DNA of 64,000 nucleotides from Massilia sp. METH4 (GTDB lineage: Bacteria > Pseudomonadota > Gammaproteobacteria > Burkholderiales > Burkholderiaceae_D): the NCBI RefSeq assembly GCF_037094685.1, contig NZ_CP146614.1, forward strand, positions 4,960,001-5,024,000, in the 5' to 3' direction. Both the position numbers and the translations under genes were made by a program. This document shows, piece by piece, positions 33,927 to 43,697 of the stretch (positions are counted from its first letter, which is position 1; each line of letters begins with the position of its first letter). The notes under the pieces are model-generated. The model was not told the origin of the DNA and searched no databases. It was given only the letters and a program-made list of their open reading frames with translations.

Positions 33927-36137
33927 ATGCCGAGAAGCGCCGTTGCACCTGTCTCCATCGTCCTGGGCTGCCTGATTCCGCTCGCCAGCCTGGCGGCCCC
34001 CGCCGCCCAGCAGGCCACCAAGCTGAGCCCCGCCGAAGTGCTGCGGCTGCAGGCGCAGGCCAAGCGCGTGACGATCCTGCGCGACAAGTGGGGCATTCCG
34101 CACATCTACGGCAAGACCGATGCGGACGCGGTGTTCGGCATGCTCTACGCGCAGGCCGAGGACGACTTCAACCGCGTCGAGCGCAACTTCATCACGGCGC
34201 TGGGCCGCATGGCCGAGGTGGAAGGGGAAAAGGCGCTGTACGAAGACTTGCGCATGAAGCTCTTCATCCGGCCGGACGAGTTGCAGGCCCAGTACCGGGC
34301 CAGCCCGGCGTGGCTGAAGAAGCTGATGAATGCCTGGGCCGACGGCTTGAACTGGTACCTGCAGACGCATCCGCAAGTGCAGCCGAAACTGCTGACGCGC
34401 TTCGAGCCATGGATGGCCCTCAGTTTTTCCGAGGGCAGTATCGGCGGCGACATCGAGGAAGTCGACGTCAAGTCCTTGCAGCGGTTTTATGCGGATATCC
34501 CCGAGCTGGCGGCGGCATCGTCCGGCAGTGATCTCGACAAGGAACCGGGTGGCTCGAACGGCTTCGCGATCGCACCGAAGATCAGCCGGAGCGGCAATGC
34601 GCTGCTGATGATCAACCCGCACACCTCGTTCTACTTCCGCCCCGAGATCCACGTGGTCAGCGAGGCGGGCCTGAACGCCTATGGGGCGGTGACCTGGGGC
34701 CAGTTCTTCGTCTACCAGGGCTTCAACGACCGGCTGGGCTGGATGCACACTTCCGGCGGGGGCGACGTCATCGACGAGTTCCTCGAAACCGTCATCCAGA
34801 AGGATGGCAAATACTGGTACCGGTACGGGCAGGAGCTGCGGCCGGTGCGCGAGATCGAGATCACGCTGCCGTTCAAGGTCATCGGCGGCATGGCGGAGAA
34901 GAAGGTCACCGCCTACTTCACGCACCATGGTCCGGTGGTGCGGCGCGAGGGCGACAAGTGGGTGTCGGTGGCGCTGATGAACCAGCCGCTGAAGGCGCTG
35001 CAGCAATCCTACCTGCGCACCAAGGCGCGCGACTACAAGGCGTTCTGGAAGGCGATGGAGCTGCGCACCAATTCGTCCAACAATACCGTGTACGCGGATG
35101 CTGATGGCAATATCGCCTACTTCCACGGCAATTTCATCCCGCGGCGCGACCCCCGCTTCGATTACACCAAGCCCGTCGACGGCAGCGACCCGGCGACCGA
35201 CTGGCAAGGACTGCACACGGTGGCGGAAACGATCCGCCTGTTCAACCCGAAGAACGGCTGGATCCAGAACACCAACAACTGGCCGTATTCAGCGGCAGGC
35301 GCCTACAGCCCGCGGCGCGAGGATTATCCGGCTTACATGTCGATGAATCCGGAAAACGCGCGCGGCATCCACGCGGTGCGGGTATTGCAGGACAAGACCG
35401 ACTTCACGCTGGAGTCGCTGATCGCCGCGGCCTACGACAGCCAGCTGACGGCCTTCGAACCGCTGCTGCCGCTGCTGCTGCGCGCCTACGACGAGGCGCC
35501 GGCCAGCGCCTTGCACAAGGCGGGCCTGTCCGCCCAGATCGCCGAGCTGCGCGGCTGGGACATGCGCTACTCGCTCGCGTCGGTGCCGACCTCGCTGGGC
35601 ATCTACTGGCTGCAGGATCTCGTCAAGACCCATGGGCCGGCGGCGAAGGAGGAGGGCGTGCCCGTGCTGGAGTATGTCGAGAAGCGCATCACGCCCGCGC
35701 AGCGGCTCGAGGCGCTGACGCGGGCGTCGGCGAAGCTGGACAGCGCTTTCGGTACCTGGCGCACGCCGTGGGGGGAAATCAACCGCTTCCAGCGCCTGAC
35801 CGGCGACATCGTCCAGCCGTTCGACGACAGCAAGCCGAGCATCCCGGTCCCGTACGCCTCGGGCAACTGGGGCGCACTGGCCGCCTACGGCATGACGTCG
35901 CCGCAAACGACGAAGCGCATCTACGGCGAGCGCGGCAACAGCTTCGTCGCCGCCGTCGAATTCGGCCGCAAGATCCGCGCGAAAAGCATCCTGGCGGGTG
36001 GCCAGAGCGGCGACCCGGCCTCGCCGCACTTCAACGACCAGGCCGAGATGTACGCCCGCGGCGAGTTCAAGGACGTGCTGTTCTACAAGGAAGACGTGCT
36101 GAAGAACCTGGAGCGGCAATATCACCCAGGGCTGTAG
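33927..36137 (+). CDS. Exported penicillin-acylase family amidohydrolase
   Basis: 736 residues with a signal peptide (VAPVSIVLGCLIPLASLAAPA). An alpha chain is followed by the autocatalytic Ser: S210 in GGSNGFAI is the N-terminal nucleophile after self-cleavage of the linker ending in KEPGG. The beta chain contains the family segments WGQFFVYQGFNDRLGWMHTS and NTVYADADGNIAYFHG. The family hydrolyses acyl-amide bonds; members include penicillin G acylase, aculeacin acylase and acyl-homoserine lactone acylase. The substrate cannot be told here. It starts 31 bp after the ParB-like gene; possibly the same transcript. Confidence 0.9.
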   Translation: MPRSAVAPVSIVLGCLIPLASLAAPAAQQATKLSPAEVLRLQAQAKRVTILRDKWGIPHIYGKTDADAVFGMLYAQAEDDFNRVERNFITALGRMAEVEGEKALYEDLRMKLFIRPDELQAQYRASPAWLKKLMNAWADGLNWYLQTHPQVQPKLLTRFEPWMALSFSEGSIGGDIEEVDVKSLQRFYADIPELAAASSGSDLDKEPGGSNGFAIAPKISRSGNALLMINPHTSFYFRPEIHVVSEAGLNAYGAVTWGQFFVYQGFNDRLGWMHTSGGGDVIDEFLETVIQKDGKYWYRYGQELRPVREIEITLPFKVIGGMAEKKVTAYFTHHGPVVRREGDKWVSVALMNQPLKALQQSYLRTKARDYKAFWKAMELRTNSSNNTVYADADGNIAYFHGNFIPRRDPRFDYTKPVDGSDPATDWQGLHTVAETIRLFNPKNGWIQNTNNWPYSAAGAYSPRREDYPAYMSMNPENARGIHAVRVLQDKTDFTLESLIAAAYDSQLTAFEPLLPLLLRAYDEAPASALHKAGLSAQIAELRGWDMRYSLASVPTSLGIYWLQDLVKTHGPAAKEEGVPVLEYVEKRITPAQRLEALTRASAKLDSAFGTWRTPWGEINRFQRLTGDIVQPFDDSKPSIPVPYASGNWGALAAYGMTSPQTTKRIYGERGNSFVAAVEFGRKIRAKSILAGGQSGDPASPHFNDQAEMYARGEFKDVLFYKEDVLKNLERQYHPGL

Positions 36138-36192
36138 CGCACGAACACGAGCGGAGCAGCGCTGGCGAACCCCGGTGGTGTAGCAGGGGTTT

Positions 36193-36243
36193 CGCAGAGC
36201 ATGCTCTGCGCCTGCGGAACGAATGATGGCTTGCAAGCCATCA
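36193..36243. repeat. Dispersed palindromic repeat, copy 1
   Basis: An 18-bp perfect palindrome (36193-36210, CGCAGAGC then ATGCTCTGCG) is followed by a 20-bp perfect palindrome (36224-36243, centre TTGCAAG). The related element GGCACCGGGTTTTTTGC follows at 36253, and a reverse part (CCTGTCACCGGTTTTG) at 36291. The arrangement recurs at 49411-49660. Confidence 0.75.
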
Positions 36244-36374
36244 TCCAGCCCAGGCACCGGGTTTTTTGCAACATTTCTTTGACATCGGAGCCTGTCACCG
36301 GTTTTGCGTCAATAACTGCTGCCGTGGGGGAACCGCGGGCGTAGAATGGCTTCACCAGCACGGTGGAGGACGCC

Positions 36375-37745
36375 ATGGCCGCATCCGACGACGAGCGGGC
36401 ACCCGAGCCGGTGTCCGGCAATCCCGAGATGGTCCGGCTCGAGGAGTTCATCTTCGTGCGCGAGCTGTACGAGGTGTTCCTGCTGCTCGACCACATCTCC
36501 GGCCGCTGGGACAAGGACTTGCGCGCCGAGACGGGTGTCGACCCGCTGCTGATCATCCGTACGATCTGCGAGATCGGCCTGTCGCCCGCCGCGCCTCCCG
36601 AGCTGCGCCTGGAACAGGCGGTGGCGCTGATGCGCGCGAAGGACATGCTCAACGCCGTCGCGCGACCGGCGACCGGCCTGACCGTCGCGTTCACGATCCT
36701 CGTGGTGGGTGAGGAAGACCGCCGCAAGAAGATGAATGCGCTGCGGCGGCTCGTCTGCGAGGTGCTGCGGCGGCCTCCCAAGCCTGCCGTGGACGGCATG
36801 CCGCACCGCGGACAGGGCGGCACGCTGTGGGACAAGCCAACGCGCGTCACCCTGGCGCGCTATGCCTACCCGGGCTTGATCGGGGCGGCGATCAACTTCA
36901 ATCGCCGCATGCTGTGGCTGGTGCTGTTCCTGCTGTCGACGCTGACCCTGTCCTGTGCCTTGTCCTGGCACGTGGCCGCCGGCAACGTGATGTTGCAGCA
37001 CCTCGATGCCGTCCGCACCCGTACCAACGAGCTGCGTGCGGAGATCGCCACGGCCGAACTGAAATATACCGCCGACGAGCGCGCCCGGCTGATGGCCGCC
37101 GACACGAACCGCAAGCTGGCGCGCGACCCCGAACCCGTGCGATTCTGCACGCTCAAGGGGCCCGACGGCAGTCCGCGCTACCGCACCACCGAGGAATACC
37201 AGCTGTGCGACCGTGCCGAGGCCGTGCGGGAAGAGCGCCGTGCCGTGCGCATGAACCTGCGCGAATGGCTGGCGCCGTGGCGCGCGTTCTATGGCCTGTT
37301 CTACCAATACGTGCCGGAGAACAGGTCCGATCCCGAAGACATCGCCATCCGCCGCCGCGGCACCGAGGAGATGGCGCGCATCGTCACCCTGGTGGCCGGC
37401 ACCTCGCTGCTGCCGCTGGCCTACGGCGTGCTCGGCGCGGGCGCGGCGGTGGTGCGGCGCCTGTGGGAGCGCATGCGCGAAAGCCTGCTGTCGCCGCGCG
37501 ACTCGACGATGGCACTGCTGCAGCTGGCGCTTGGCGGCACGATCGGCGCGTGCATCGGCCTGTTCATCAACCCTTCGGGCGCCGCTTCCGGCGAATCGCA
37601 GGGCATCCTGGACGCGTGGGCGCTGTCCGGGTCGGCGCTGTCGTTTATCGCCGGCTTCGGCGTGGAAGGCGTGTTCCGCGCGCTGGAAAATTTCGTCCAG
37701 CGCGTGTTCCGCACCGATGAGCCGCGCCGGCGCGACGACCAGTAG
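36375..37745 (+). CDS. Membrane protein of unknown family
   Basis: 456 residues from the ATG at 36375, with GGAGG eight bases upstream. The cytoplasmic N-terminal part (about 1-170) is helical and acidic (LRLEQAVALMRAKDMLNAVA). A membrane helix (LWLVLFLLSTLTLSCALSW) starts near 180, and a coiled segment with Glu/Arg (about 205-300) probably lies outside the membrane. Two or three more helices follow (LVAGTSLLPLAYGVLGAGAA, LALGGTIGACIGLF, LSGSALSFIAGFG). I recognise no known family. It could be a membrane-linked signalling or transport accessory protein; this is unproven. Confidence 0.7.
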   Translation: MAASDDERAPEPVSGNPEMVRLEEFIFVRELYEVFLLLDHISGRWDKDLRAETGVDPLLIIRTICEIGLSPAAPPELRLEQAVALMRAKDMLNAVARPATGLTVAFTILVVGEEDRRKKMNALRRLVCEVLRRPPKPAVDGMPHRGQGGTLWDKPTRVTLARYAYPGLIGAAINFNRRMLWLVLFLLSTLTLSCALSWHVAAGNVMLQHLDAVRTRTNELRAEIATAELKYTADERARLMAADTNRKLARDPEPVRFCTLKGPDGSPRYRTTEEYQLCDRAEAVREERRAVRMNLREWLAPWRAFYGLFYQYVPENRSDPEDIAIRRRGTEEMARIVTLVAGTSLLPLAYGVLGAGAAVVRRLWERMRESLLSPRDSTMALLQLALGGTIGACIGLFINPSGAASGESQGILDAWALSGSALSFIAGFGVEGVFRALENFVQRVFRTDEPRRRDDQ

Positions 37746-37749
37746 GCAC

Positions 37750-38949
37750 TCAGATCGCCGCCAGCGCATTCTCCAGGTCCCGGCGCAGGTCGTCCACGTG
37801 CTCGATGCCGACCGACAGCCGCACCAGGCCGTCGCCGATGCCCAGCTGGGCGCGCTGCGCGGCTGGAATGGTCGCGTGCGTCATCAGCGCCGGGTGCTCG
37901 ATCAGGCTCTCGACGCCGCCCAGGCTCTCGGCCAGCGCGAAGACCTCGCACCGTTCCAGGAAACGCCGCGCCCCGTCCAGGTCGGTGGCGAGGTCGACCG
38001 AGATGATGCCGCCGAAGCCGTTCATCTGGCGCCGCGCCAGCGCATGCTGCGGGTGTGCGGCGAGCCCTGGGTAGAACACCTTGCGCACCTTGGGCTGCCG
38101 CTCCAGCCATTGCGCCAGTTCGAACGCGCTGGCGCAGTGGCGCTCCAGCCGGATCGCCAGCGTTTTCACGCCGCGCAGCGCCAGGAAGCTGTCGAACGGC
38201 CCGAGGATCGCGCCGACCGAGTTCTGGAGAAAACCCAGCTGCTCGCGCCAGGCGGCCTGCCGCTCCTCGCCGGCGACGACGGCGATGCCGCCGATGATGT
38301 CGGAATGGCCGTTCAGGTACTTGGTGGCCGAGTGCACCACGATGTCGAAGCCGTGTTCCAGCGGCCGTTGCACGACCGGGCTGGCAAACGTGTTGTCGGC
38401 CACCGCGATGATGCCGCGCTCGCGGCAGATGCGCGCGATCGCCGCCAGGTCCGCCAATTTGAGCATCGGGTTGGTCGGCGTCTCGACCCACACCATCCGC
38501 GTTTCGGGCCGCAGCACGGCCAGCAGGTTTTCCGGGTTCGTCAGGTCCGCATAGGTGAACGTGTGGCCGGCGCTGCGCCGGCGCACGCGCTCGAACAGCC
38601 GGAAGCTGCCGCCGTACATGTCGTCGCCGGCCACGATGTGCGAGCCGGCATCGAGCAGCTCGAGCACCGTGGCGATCGCCGCGAGGCCGGAGGCGAATGC
38701 ATAACCCTGCGCGCCGCCTTCCAGGTCCGCCACGCAGCGTTCGAACGCCCAGCGGGTGGGGTTGTGGGAACGGCCATAGTCGAGGCCCTTGTGCACGCCC
38801 GGGCTTTGCTGCACGAAGGTCGACGTGGCGTAGATTGGCGGCATGATGGCGCCGGTCGAGGGGTCGGGGTACTGGCCGGCGTGGATCACGCGGGTGGCCA
38901 GTTGCCGCCGTTCTGCTGTCTTGTGGTCGTCGTTGTCGGCTTGGCTCAT
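37750..38949 (-). CDS. Cystathionine gamma-lyase/gamma-synthase family PLP enzyme
   Basis: 399 residues, full length for the family. PLP lysine is K210 (HSATKYLNGHSD). Family segments include GLDYGRSHNPTRWAFE, FASGLAAIATVLELLDAGS and VEHPALMTHATIP-like SLIEHPALMTHAT. Directly after the cystathionine beta-synthase gene with an ATGA overlap (38946-38949), so they are translated together. This pairing argues for cystathionine gamma-lyase (making cysteine from homocysteine via cystathionine) rather than gamma-synthase. The two reactions cannot be separated by sequence alone. Confidence 0.88.
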   Translation of the reverse strand: MSQADNDDHKTAERRQLATRVIHAGQYPDPSTGAIMPPIYATSTFVQQSPGVHKGLDYGRSHNPTRWAFERCVADLEGGAQGYAFASGLAAIATVLELLDAGSHIVAGDDMYGGSFRLFERVRRRSAGHTFTYADLTNPENLLAVLRPETRMVWVETPTNPMLKLADLAAIARICRERGIIAVADNTFASPVVQRPLEHGFDIVVHSATKYLNGHSDIIGGIAVVAGEERQAAWREQLGFLQNSVGAILGPFDSFLALRGVKTLAIRLERHCASAFELAQWLERQPKVRKVFYPGLAAHPQHALARRQMNGFGGIISVDLATDLDGARRFLERCEVFALAESLGGVESLIEHPALMTHATIPAAQRAQLGIGDGLVRLSVGIEHVDDLRRDLENALAAI

Positions 38950-40319
38950 AGTTTCCTGCGCAGGTGGTTGAGAAGGTCGTAGCGGGTGATCAGGCCGTAG
39001 AAGCGCTGCTCGTCGGCCACCACGGCCGTCAAGCCGCGGTCGAGCGTGCTGCGCAGCGCCTGCAGGCTGTCGCCGGGGCGCAGCGTTTCCAGCCGGGCCG
39101 TCATCGTGTCGCCGACGGAGCCTGCATAGGCCGGCGCCTCATTGCCCACCTTGAGCAGCAGGTCCGATTCGTCGATGATGCCCACCAGCCTGCCGTTCTC
39201 GATCACCGGCAGCTGGGCCAGGTCGGCCGCGCGCATGCGGTTGAAGGCGACCAGCAGCGTGTCCGTGGGGGAGACGCTGACCACTTCGCCGGCGTCGTAG
39301 CGGCGGCCGATCAGGTCGCGCAGGTCGCCCGTGGCGGGCCGCTCGATCAAGCCCTGGTCGAACATCCAGCCATCGTTGTACATCTTCGAGAGGTAGCGCG
39401 TGCCCGTGTCGCAGACGAAGGTGGCCACGCGCTTGGGTACGGTCTGCTCGCGGCAGTATTTCAGGGCGGCGGCCAGCAGCGTGCCGGTCGACGAACCGCC
39501 CAGGATGCCTTCAGCACGCACCAGCGCGCGGGCACTGTCGAAACTTTCCCGGTCCGTGATCGTATAGGCGTGTTTCACGCGCGAGAAATCGGCGATGGAC
39601 GGCACGAAGTCCTCGCCGATGCCTTCCACCGCCCACGAGCCGCTGGTGGCCGGCACGCGCGCCGTGCGCAGGAACTCGGTGAGGATCGAGCCTTTCGGGT
39701 CGGCCAGCACGAATTCCAGCTCGGGATTGGCCTTGGCGAAATAGCGCGACAGTCCGGTAAGGGTGCCGGAAGAGCCCACGCCGACGACGATGGCGTCGAG
39801 CTGCTGGCCCGCCTGCTGCCACAGTTCCGGGCCGGTGGTGGTTTCGTGCGCCAGCGGGTTGGCCGGGTTGTTGAACTGGTCCGCATAGAAGGCGCCGGGA
39901 ATGTCGGCGGCGATGCGCGCCGCCTGGTCCTGGTAATACTCCGGGTGGCCCTTGCCCACGTCGGAGCGGGTGATGTGGATCTCGGCGCCGAGCGCCTTCA
40001 GGTGCAGCACCTTCTCGGTGGCCATCTTGTCGGGCACCACGAGCACCACGCGGTAGCCCTTGATGCGGCCGACGAGCGCCAGGCCCAGGCCGGTATTGCC
40101 GGCCGTGGCTTCGACGATCGTGCCGCCGGGTTTCAGGCGGCCGTCGCGCTCGGCCGCCTCGATCATCGACAGCGCGATGCGGTCCTTGATGGAGCCGCCG
40201 GGGTTCTGGGATTCGAGTTTCAGGAACAGCTGGCAGGGGCCGGTGTCCAGGCGCGTGACTTCGACCAGCGGGGTATTGCCGATCAGCCCGTACAGCGCGG
40301 CGGTGGTTGTGCTCGCCAT
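38946..40319 (-). CDS. Cystathionine beta-synthase (PLP + CBS domains)
   Basis: 457 residues. A cysteine-synthase-fold catalytic domain (about 1-320) with PLP lysine K45 (GGSIKDRIA), NTGLGLA and GVGSSGTLTG. A C-terminal CBS pair (about 335-455; VVSVSPTDTLLVAFNRM, VVADEQRFYGLITRYDLL). This architecture is that of cystathionine beta-synthase: serine plus homocysteine to cystathionine. GAGGAGAG lies upstream of the ATG at 40319. It is the first gene of a two-gene reverse-transsulfuration operon and diverges from thymidine kinase. Confidence 0.9.
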   Translation of the reverse strand: MASTTTAALYGLIGNTPLVEVTRLDTGPCQLFLKLESQNPGGSIKDRIALSMIEAAERDGRLKPGGTIVEATAGNTGLGLALVGRIKGYRVVLVVPDKMATEKVLHLKALGAEIHITRSDVGKGHPEYYQDQAARIAADIPGAFYADQFNNPANPLAHETTTGPELWQQAGQQLDAIVVGVGSSGTLTGLSRYFAKANPELEFVLADPKGSILTEFLRTARVPATSGSWAVEGIGEDFVPSIADFSRVKHAYTITDRESFDSARALVRAEGILGGSSTGTLLAAALKYCREQTVPKRVATFVCDTGTRYLSKMYNDGWMFDQGLIERPATGDLRDLIGRRYDAGEVVSVSPTDTLLVAFNRMRAADLAQLPVIENGRLVGIIDESDLLLKVGNEAPAYAGSVGDTMTARLETLRPGDSLQALRSTLDRGLTAVVADEQRFYGLITRYDLLNHLRRKL

Positions 40320-40458
40320 GGTCTCTCCTCGTGGGATCGGAAAATCGCGAAAGGTCCGCGGTGCAAGTGTGGTGCGGCCGGCGGACGGTGTCGTGGCAGT
40401 ATGCGCCGAAAGACCGCCGGGTGCCAGCCGGGCCGCCGGGCACGGCAACGGGCTGTCT

Positions 40459-40464
40459 TATAAT
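40459..40464 (+). promoter_or_regulatory. -10 element upstream of thymidine kinase
   Basis: A perfect TATAAT lies 32 bp before the GTG start of tdk. No convincing -35 is found at the right spacing, so it is only a likely core promoter. Confidence 0.4.
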
Positions 40465-40495
40465 GCGCGATTAACGTTCTTACAGCAGGCTGGCA

Positions 40496-41050
40496 GTGGC
40501 AAAACTCTATTTCCGTTACTCCGCGATGAACGCGGGCAAATCCACCGCGATGTTGCAGGTCGCCCATAACTACGAGGAACAGGGCCAGACCGTGCGCCTG
40601 TTCACGGCGGCGATCGACGACCGGTTCGGCGTCGGCAAGATCACTTCGCGGCTGGGCTTGCAACGGACCGTGGAAACCTACGACGCGAGCACGAATTTCC
40701 TGGACATCGACAAGGTCGCCTGCGTGCTGGTGGACGAGGCGCAGTTCCTCTCGGTGGCCCAGGTGCAGCAGCTGCACCAGCTGGCGCAGGTGAAGGGCGT
40801 GCCCGTGATCTGCTACGGCCTGCGCACCGACTTCCGCGGCGAGCCGTTCCCCGGCTCGATCTACCTGCTGGCACTGGCGGACACGATCGAGGAATTGAAG
40901 AATATCTGCACTTGCGGCAAGAAGGCGACGATGAATATCCGTGTGGATGAGCACGGTAACCGCATCCGCGAGGGTGCGCAGATCGCCATCGGCGGTAACG
41001 AGCGCTACCGGCAGGCGTGCGGCCGGTGCTTCTATTCGGGCGGGCATTAA
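40496..41050 (+). CDS. tdk: Thymidine kinase (TK1 type)
   Basis: 184 residues, normal for the type II family. The P-loop is MNAGKSTAML; the second motif VLVDEAQFLS holds the catalytic Glu. Zinc-binding Cys pairs are ICTCGKKA and CGRCFY. It phosphorylates thymidine with ATP for salvage. The start is GTG at 40496 (reads MAKLYF), with TATAAT 32 bp upstream. No neighbour in the pathway is present. Confidence 0.95.
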   Translation: MAKLYFRYSAMNAGKSTAMLQVAHNYEEQGQTVRLFTAAIDDRFGVGKITSRLGLQRTVETYDASTNFLDIDKVACVLVDEAQFLSVAQVQQLHQLAQVKGVPVICYGLRTDFRGEPFPGSIYLLALADTIEELKNICTCGKKATMNIRVDEHGNRIREGAQIAIGGNERYRQACGRCFYSGGH

Positions 41051-41239
41051 ATTTCATTAATATATTCCGCTACCGAATTTACAAGTTTTTGCATTCCGGT
41101 CATGCTTTTCGCGTTCTTTAATACGCACTTAAGCGTAAGCGGCGTTTCCCGGCGAGGTCTCCTGTAGAATAAGCCGGACACGGACTTGAAATGATTCGTC
41201 GAGTCCGCAAATCGTCATTTTAGAATTCGGAGTATGCCG

Positions 41240-43486
41240 ATGAAGAAGCAAACGCTGCTGGCCGCGATGTCGCTGGCTTTCCTGTCCGCCTACGGTGTCG
41301 CCGCTCCGGCCGAGAAGGCCGCCGCCGTTGAACAGCTCAAGCCTGCCGCTCAGCAGACGCAAGCGGCCCTGTGGGCGTCGCGTGTGTTGTCCCGCTATCA
41401 CTACAAGGCGCAGCCGCTGGACGACGCGATGTCGGAAAAGATCTACGACCGCTATTTCAAGTCGCTGGACGCGGAAAAGCTGTTCTTCGTGCAAGCCGAT
41501 CTCGACAAATACGCAGGGGCCAAAGCCAAGCTCGACGATGCAATCGTCGGCGAAAACCTGCAGATGCCTTTCGACATCTACAATCTTTATCAGCAGCGGT
41601 TCAACGAGCGCATCGGCTATGCGCGTGAATTGCTGAAGACCAAGCCGGATTTCACGCTGGACGAAAGCTACCAGTACGACCGCGAAAAGGCCGAGTGGGC
41701 CAAGAGCGATGCAGAGGTGAAAGACCTGTGGCGCAAGCGTGTCAAGAACGACTGGCTGCGCCTGAAACTGGCGGGCAAGGACGACAAGGCGATCCGCGAA
41801 ACGCTGGACAAGCGCTATGAAAACTACCTGTCCCGTTCGCGCAAGCTCAACGGCGAGGATGTGTTCCAGATCTTCATGAATGCCTACGCGATGTCGATCG
41901 AGCCGCACACCAATTACCTGGGCCCGCGCGCTTCGGACAATTTCGATATCCAGATGCGGCTGTCGCTGGAAGGCATCGGCGCGGTGCTGCAGACGCGCGA
42001 CGAATACACGGTGATCCGCGAGATCGTCACCGGCAGCCCGGCCGGCATGTCCGGCAAGCTGAAGGTGGGCGACAGGATCGTCGGCGTGGCGCAGGGCGAC
42101 AACGGTCCCGTGCAGGACGTGCTCGGCTGGCGCATCGACGACGTGGTGCAGCAGATCCGCGGCCCGAAGGATTCCAAGGTGCGCCTGCAGGTGCTGCCGG
42201 GCGACGCCGGGCCTGATGCCAAGCCGGTCGTGATCTCGCTCGTGCGCAAGAAGATCAGCATGGAAGAGCAGTCGGCCAAGAAGTCGATCATGGAAGTCAA
42301 GGATGGCAATGTGAAGCGCCGCATCGGCGTGATCTCGCTGCCCACGTTCTACCAGGACTTCGAGGCGCGGCGCCGCGGCGACAAGGATTACAAGAGCGCC
42401 ACGCGCGACGTGGCCCGCCTGCTGGGCGAGCTGAAGAAGGACAAGGTCGACAATGTGCTGATCGACCTGCGCAACAACGGCGGCGGTTCGCTGACCGAGG
42501 CGGTGGAACTGACCGGCCTGTTCATCGACAAGGGCCCGGTGGTGCAGCAGCGCAGCGCGGAAGGGCGCGTGGAGGTGGAGCAGGATACGATCCCCGGCCT
42601 GGCCTGGGATGGTCCGATTGGCGTGCTGATCAACCGCGGCTCCGCGTCGGCGTCCGAGATTTTCGCTGCCGCTGTGCAGGATTACGGCCGCGGTATCGTC
42701 ATCGGGGAGCCGAGCTTCGGCAAGGGCACGGTGCAGACGTTGATCAGTCTCGACCGCTTCGCGCAGGACAAGCAGCGCCTGGGCGAACTGAAGATGACGG
42801 TGGCGCAATTCTTCCGCATCAACGGCGGCACCACGCAGCTGCGCGGCGTCACGCCCGACATCAAGCTGCCGCAGTTGACTGACGCGGAAAACTTCGGCGA
42901 GTCGAGCTACGACAACGCGCTGCCGTACACGGTGATCAAGCCGGCCGTGTACATTCCGGCCGGCGAAGTAAAAGACATCATTCCGCTGCTGACGAAGAAG
43001 CACGAGGCGCGCGTGGCGAAGGACAAGGACTTCCAGTTCCTCGTCGAGGACGTGAACTACGTGAAGAAGCAGCGCAAGGAAAACCTGATTTCGCTGAACG
43101 AGAAGGAGCGCCGCAAGGAGCGCGACGAGCAGGAAGCGCGCGCCAAGCAGCGTGACGCGCGCCTGGCTGCCGCCCCGTCCGCGGACGATCCGATCCTGGT
43201 GCCGGATGCGAAGGACGCGGCCAAGAACGCCGTGGCCGCCAAGCCGGCCGGCGCGAAGCAGGCCAAGCAGGCCGCCGCGGCCGTGAAGGGCGCCAGCCGC
43301 ACCGACGACGGCCTGCAGGGAGACGAACGCTCGCTGACCGCCGAACTGGAAGCGGAACAGGCCGCCAAGAACGCGAAGGACGTGCTGCTGCTCGAAGCCG
43401 TGCACATCATGGCCGACGAAGTGGGCTTGCTGAAAACCGATACCCGTCTCGCCTCGCGCGTGCTGCCGTACGCGCCGGACCGCTGA
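41240..43486 (+). CDS. prc: Carboxy-terminal processing protease Prc (S41)
   Basis: 748 residues from the ATG at 41240, chosen because GGAG is seven bases upstream (an in-frame ATG at 41234 is too close to it). Signal peptide (LLAAMSLAFLSAYGVAA). The order is an N-terminal helical domain, PDZ (about 240-330; GSPAGMSGKLKVGDRIVGVA), and the S41 core with dyad S470 (GSASASEI) and K495 (SFGKGTVQ), spaced exactly 25 residues as in E. coli Prc. The tail is Lys/Ala rich. It cleaves misfolded or tagged periplasmic proteins and peptidoglycan enzymes from the C-terminus. Confidence 0.95.
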   Translation: MKKQTLLAAMSLAFLSAYGVAAPAEKAAAVEQLKPAAQQTQAALWASRVLSRYHYKAQPLDDAMSEKIYDRYFKSLDAEKLFFVQADLDKYAGAKAKLDDAIVGENLQMPFDIYNLYQQRFNERIGYARELLKTKPDFTLDESYQYDREKAEWAKSDAEVKDLWRKRVKNDWLRLKLAGKDDKAIRETLDKRYENYLSRSRKLNGEDVFQIFMNAYAMSIEPHTNYLGPRASDNFDIQMRLSLEGIGAVLQTRDEYTVIREIVTGSPAGMSGKLKVGDRIVGVAQGDNGPVQDVLGWRIDDVVQQIRGPKDSKVRLQVLPGDAGPDAKPVVISLVRKKISMEEQSAKKSIMEVKDGNVKRRIGVISLPTFYQDFEARRRGDKDYKSATRDVARLLGELKKDKVDNVLIDLRNNGGGSLTEAVELTGLFIDKGPVVQQRSAEGRVEVEQDTIPGLAWDGPIGVLINRGSASASEIFAAAVQDYGRGIVIGEPSFGKGTVQTLISLDRFAQDKQRLGELKMTVAQFFRINGGTTQLRGVTPDIKLPQLTDAENFGESSYDNALPYTVIKPAVYIPAGEVKDIIPLLTKKHEARVAKDKDFQFLVEDVNYVKKQRKENLISLNEKERRKERDEQEARAKQRDARLAAAPSADDPILVPDAKDAAKNAVAAKPAGAKQAKQAAAAVKGASRTDDGLQGDERSLTAELEAEQAAKNAKDVLLLEAVHIMADEVGLLKTDTRLASRVLPYAPDR

Positions 43487-43510
43487 TCATTCCCAAGCAG
43501 GGATGTACCT

Positions 43511-43536
43511 GGGGAGCCTTCGGGCTCCCCTTTTTT
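43511..43536 (+). terminator. Intrinsic terminator of prc
   Basis: An 8-bp GC stem (GGGGAGCC with its complement) around a TTCG tetraloop, followed directly by six T. It starts 25 bp after the prc stop codon: a textbook terminator. Confidence 0.92.
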
Positions 43537-43662
43537 ATGGCCGTCGCGTGCGCAGGAAGCCTTCCGCCCACCGCTTCCAGCAGCGGCGTTACCCGCTTTG
43601 CTCAGCACGATGACTGTTTGCAGTTATTGGGCTTGGCAATATCTAGTATCACTACATTTGAG

Positions 43663-43691
43663 TTGCGCAATATGGCGCGGTGCAGCATAAT
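43663..43691 (+). promoter_or_regulatory. Sigma-70 promoter in front of a candidate sRNA
   Basis: TTGCGC (43663) and CATAAT (43686) are spaced by exactly 17 bp in an otherwise non-coding region. Expected start near 43698. Confidence 0.6.
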
Positions 43692-43697
43692 TCACTC

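Noticed and set aside
40459..40464. A complete promoter for tdk
   Set aside because: The -10 is perfect but I could not find a -35 at acceptable spacing, so only the -10 is reported.
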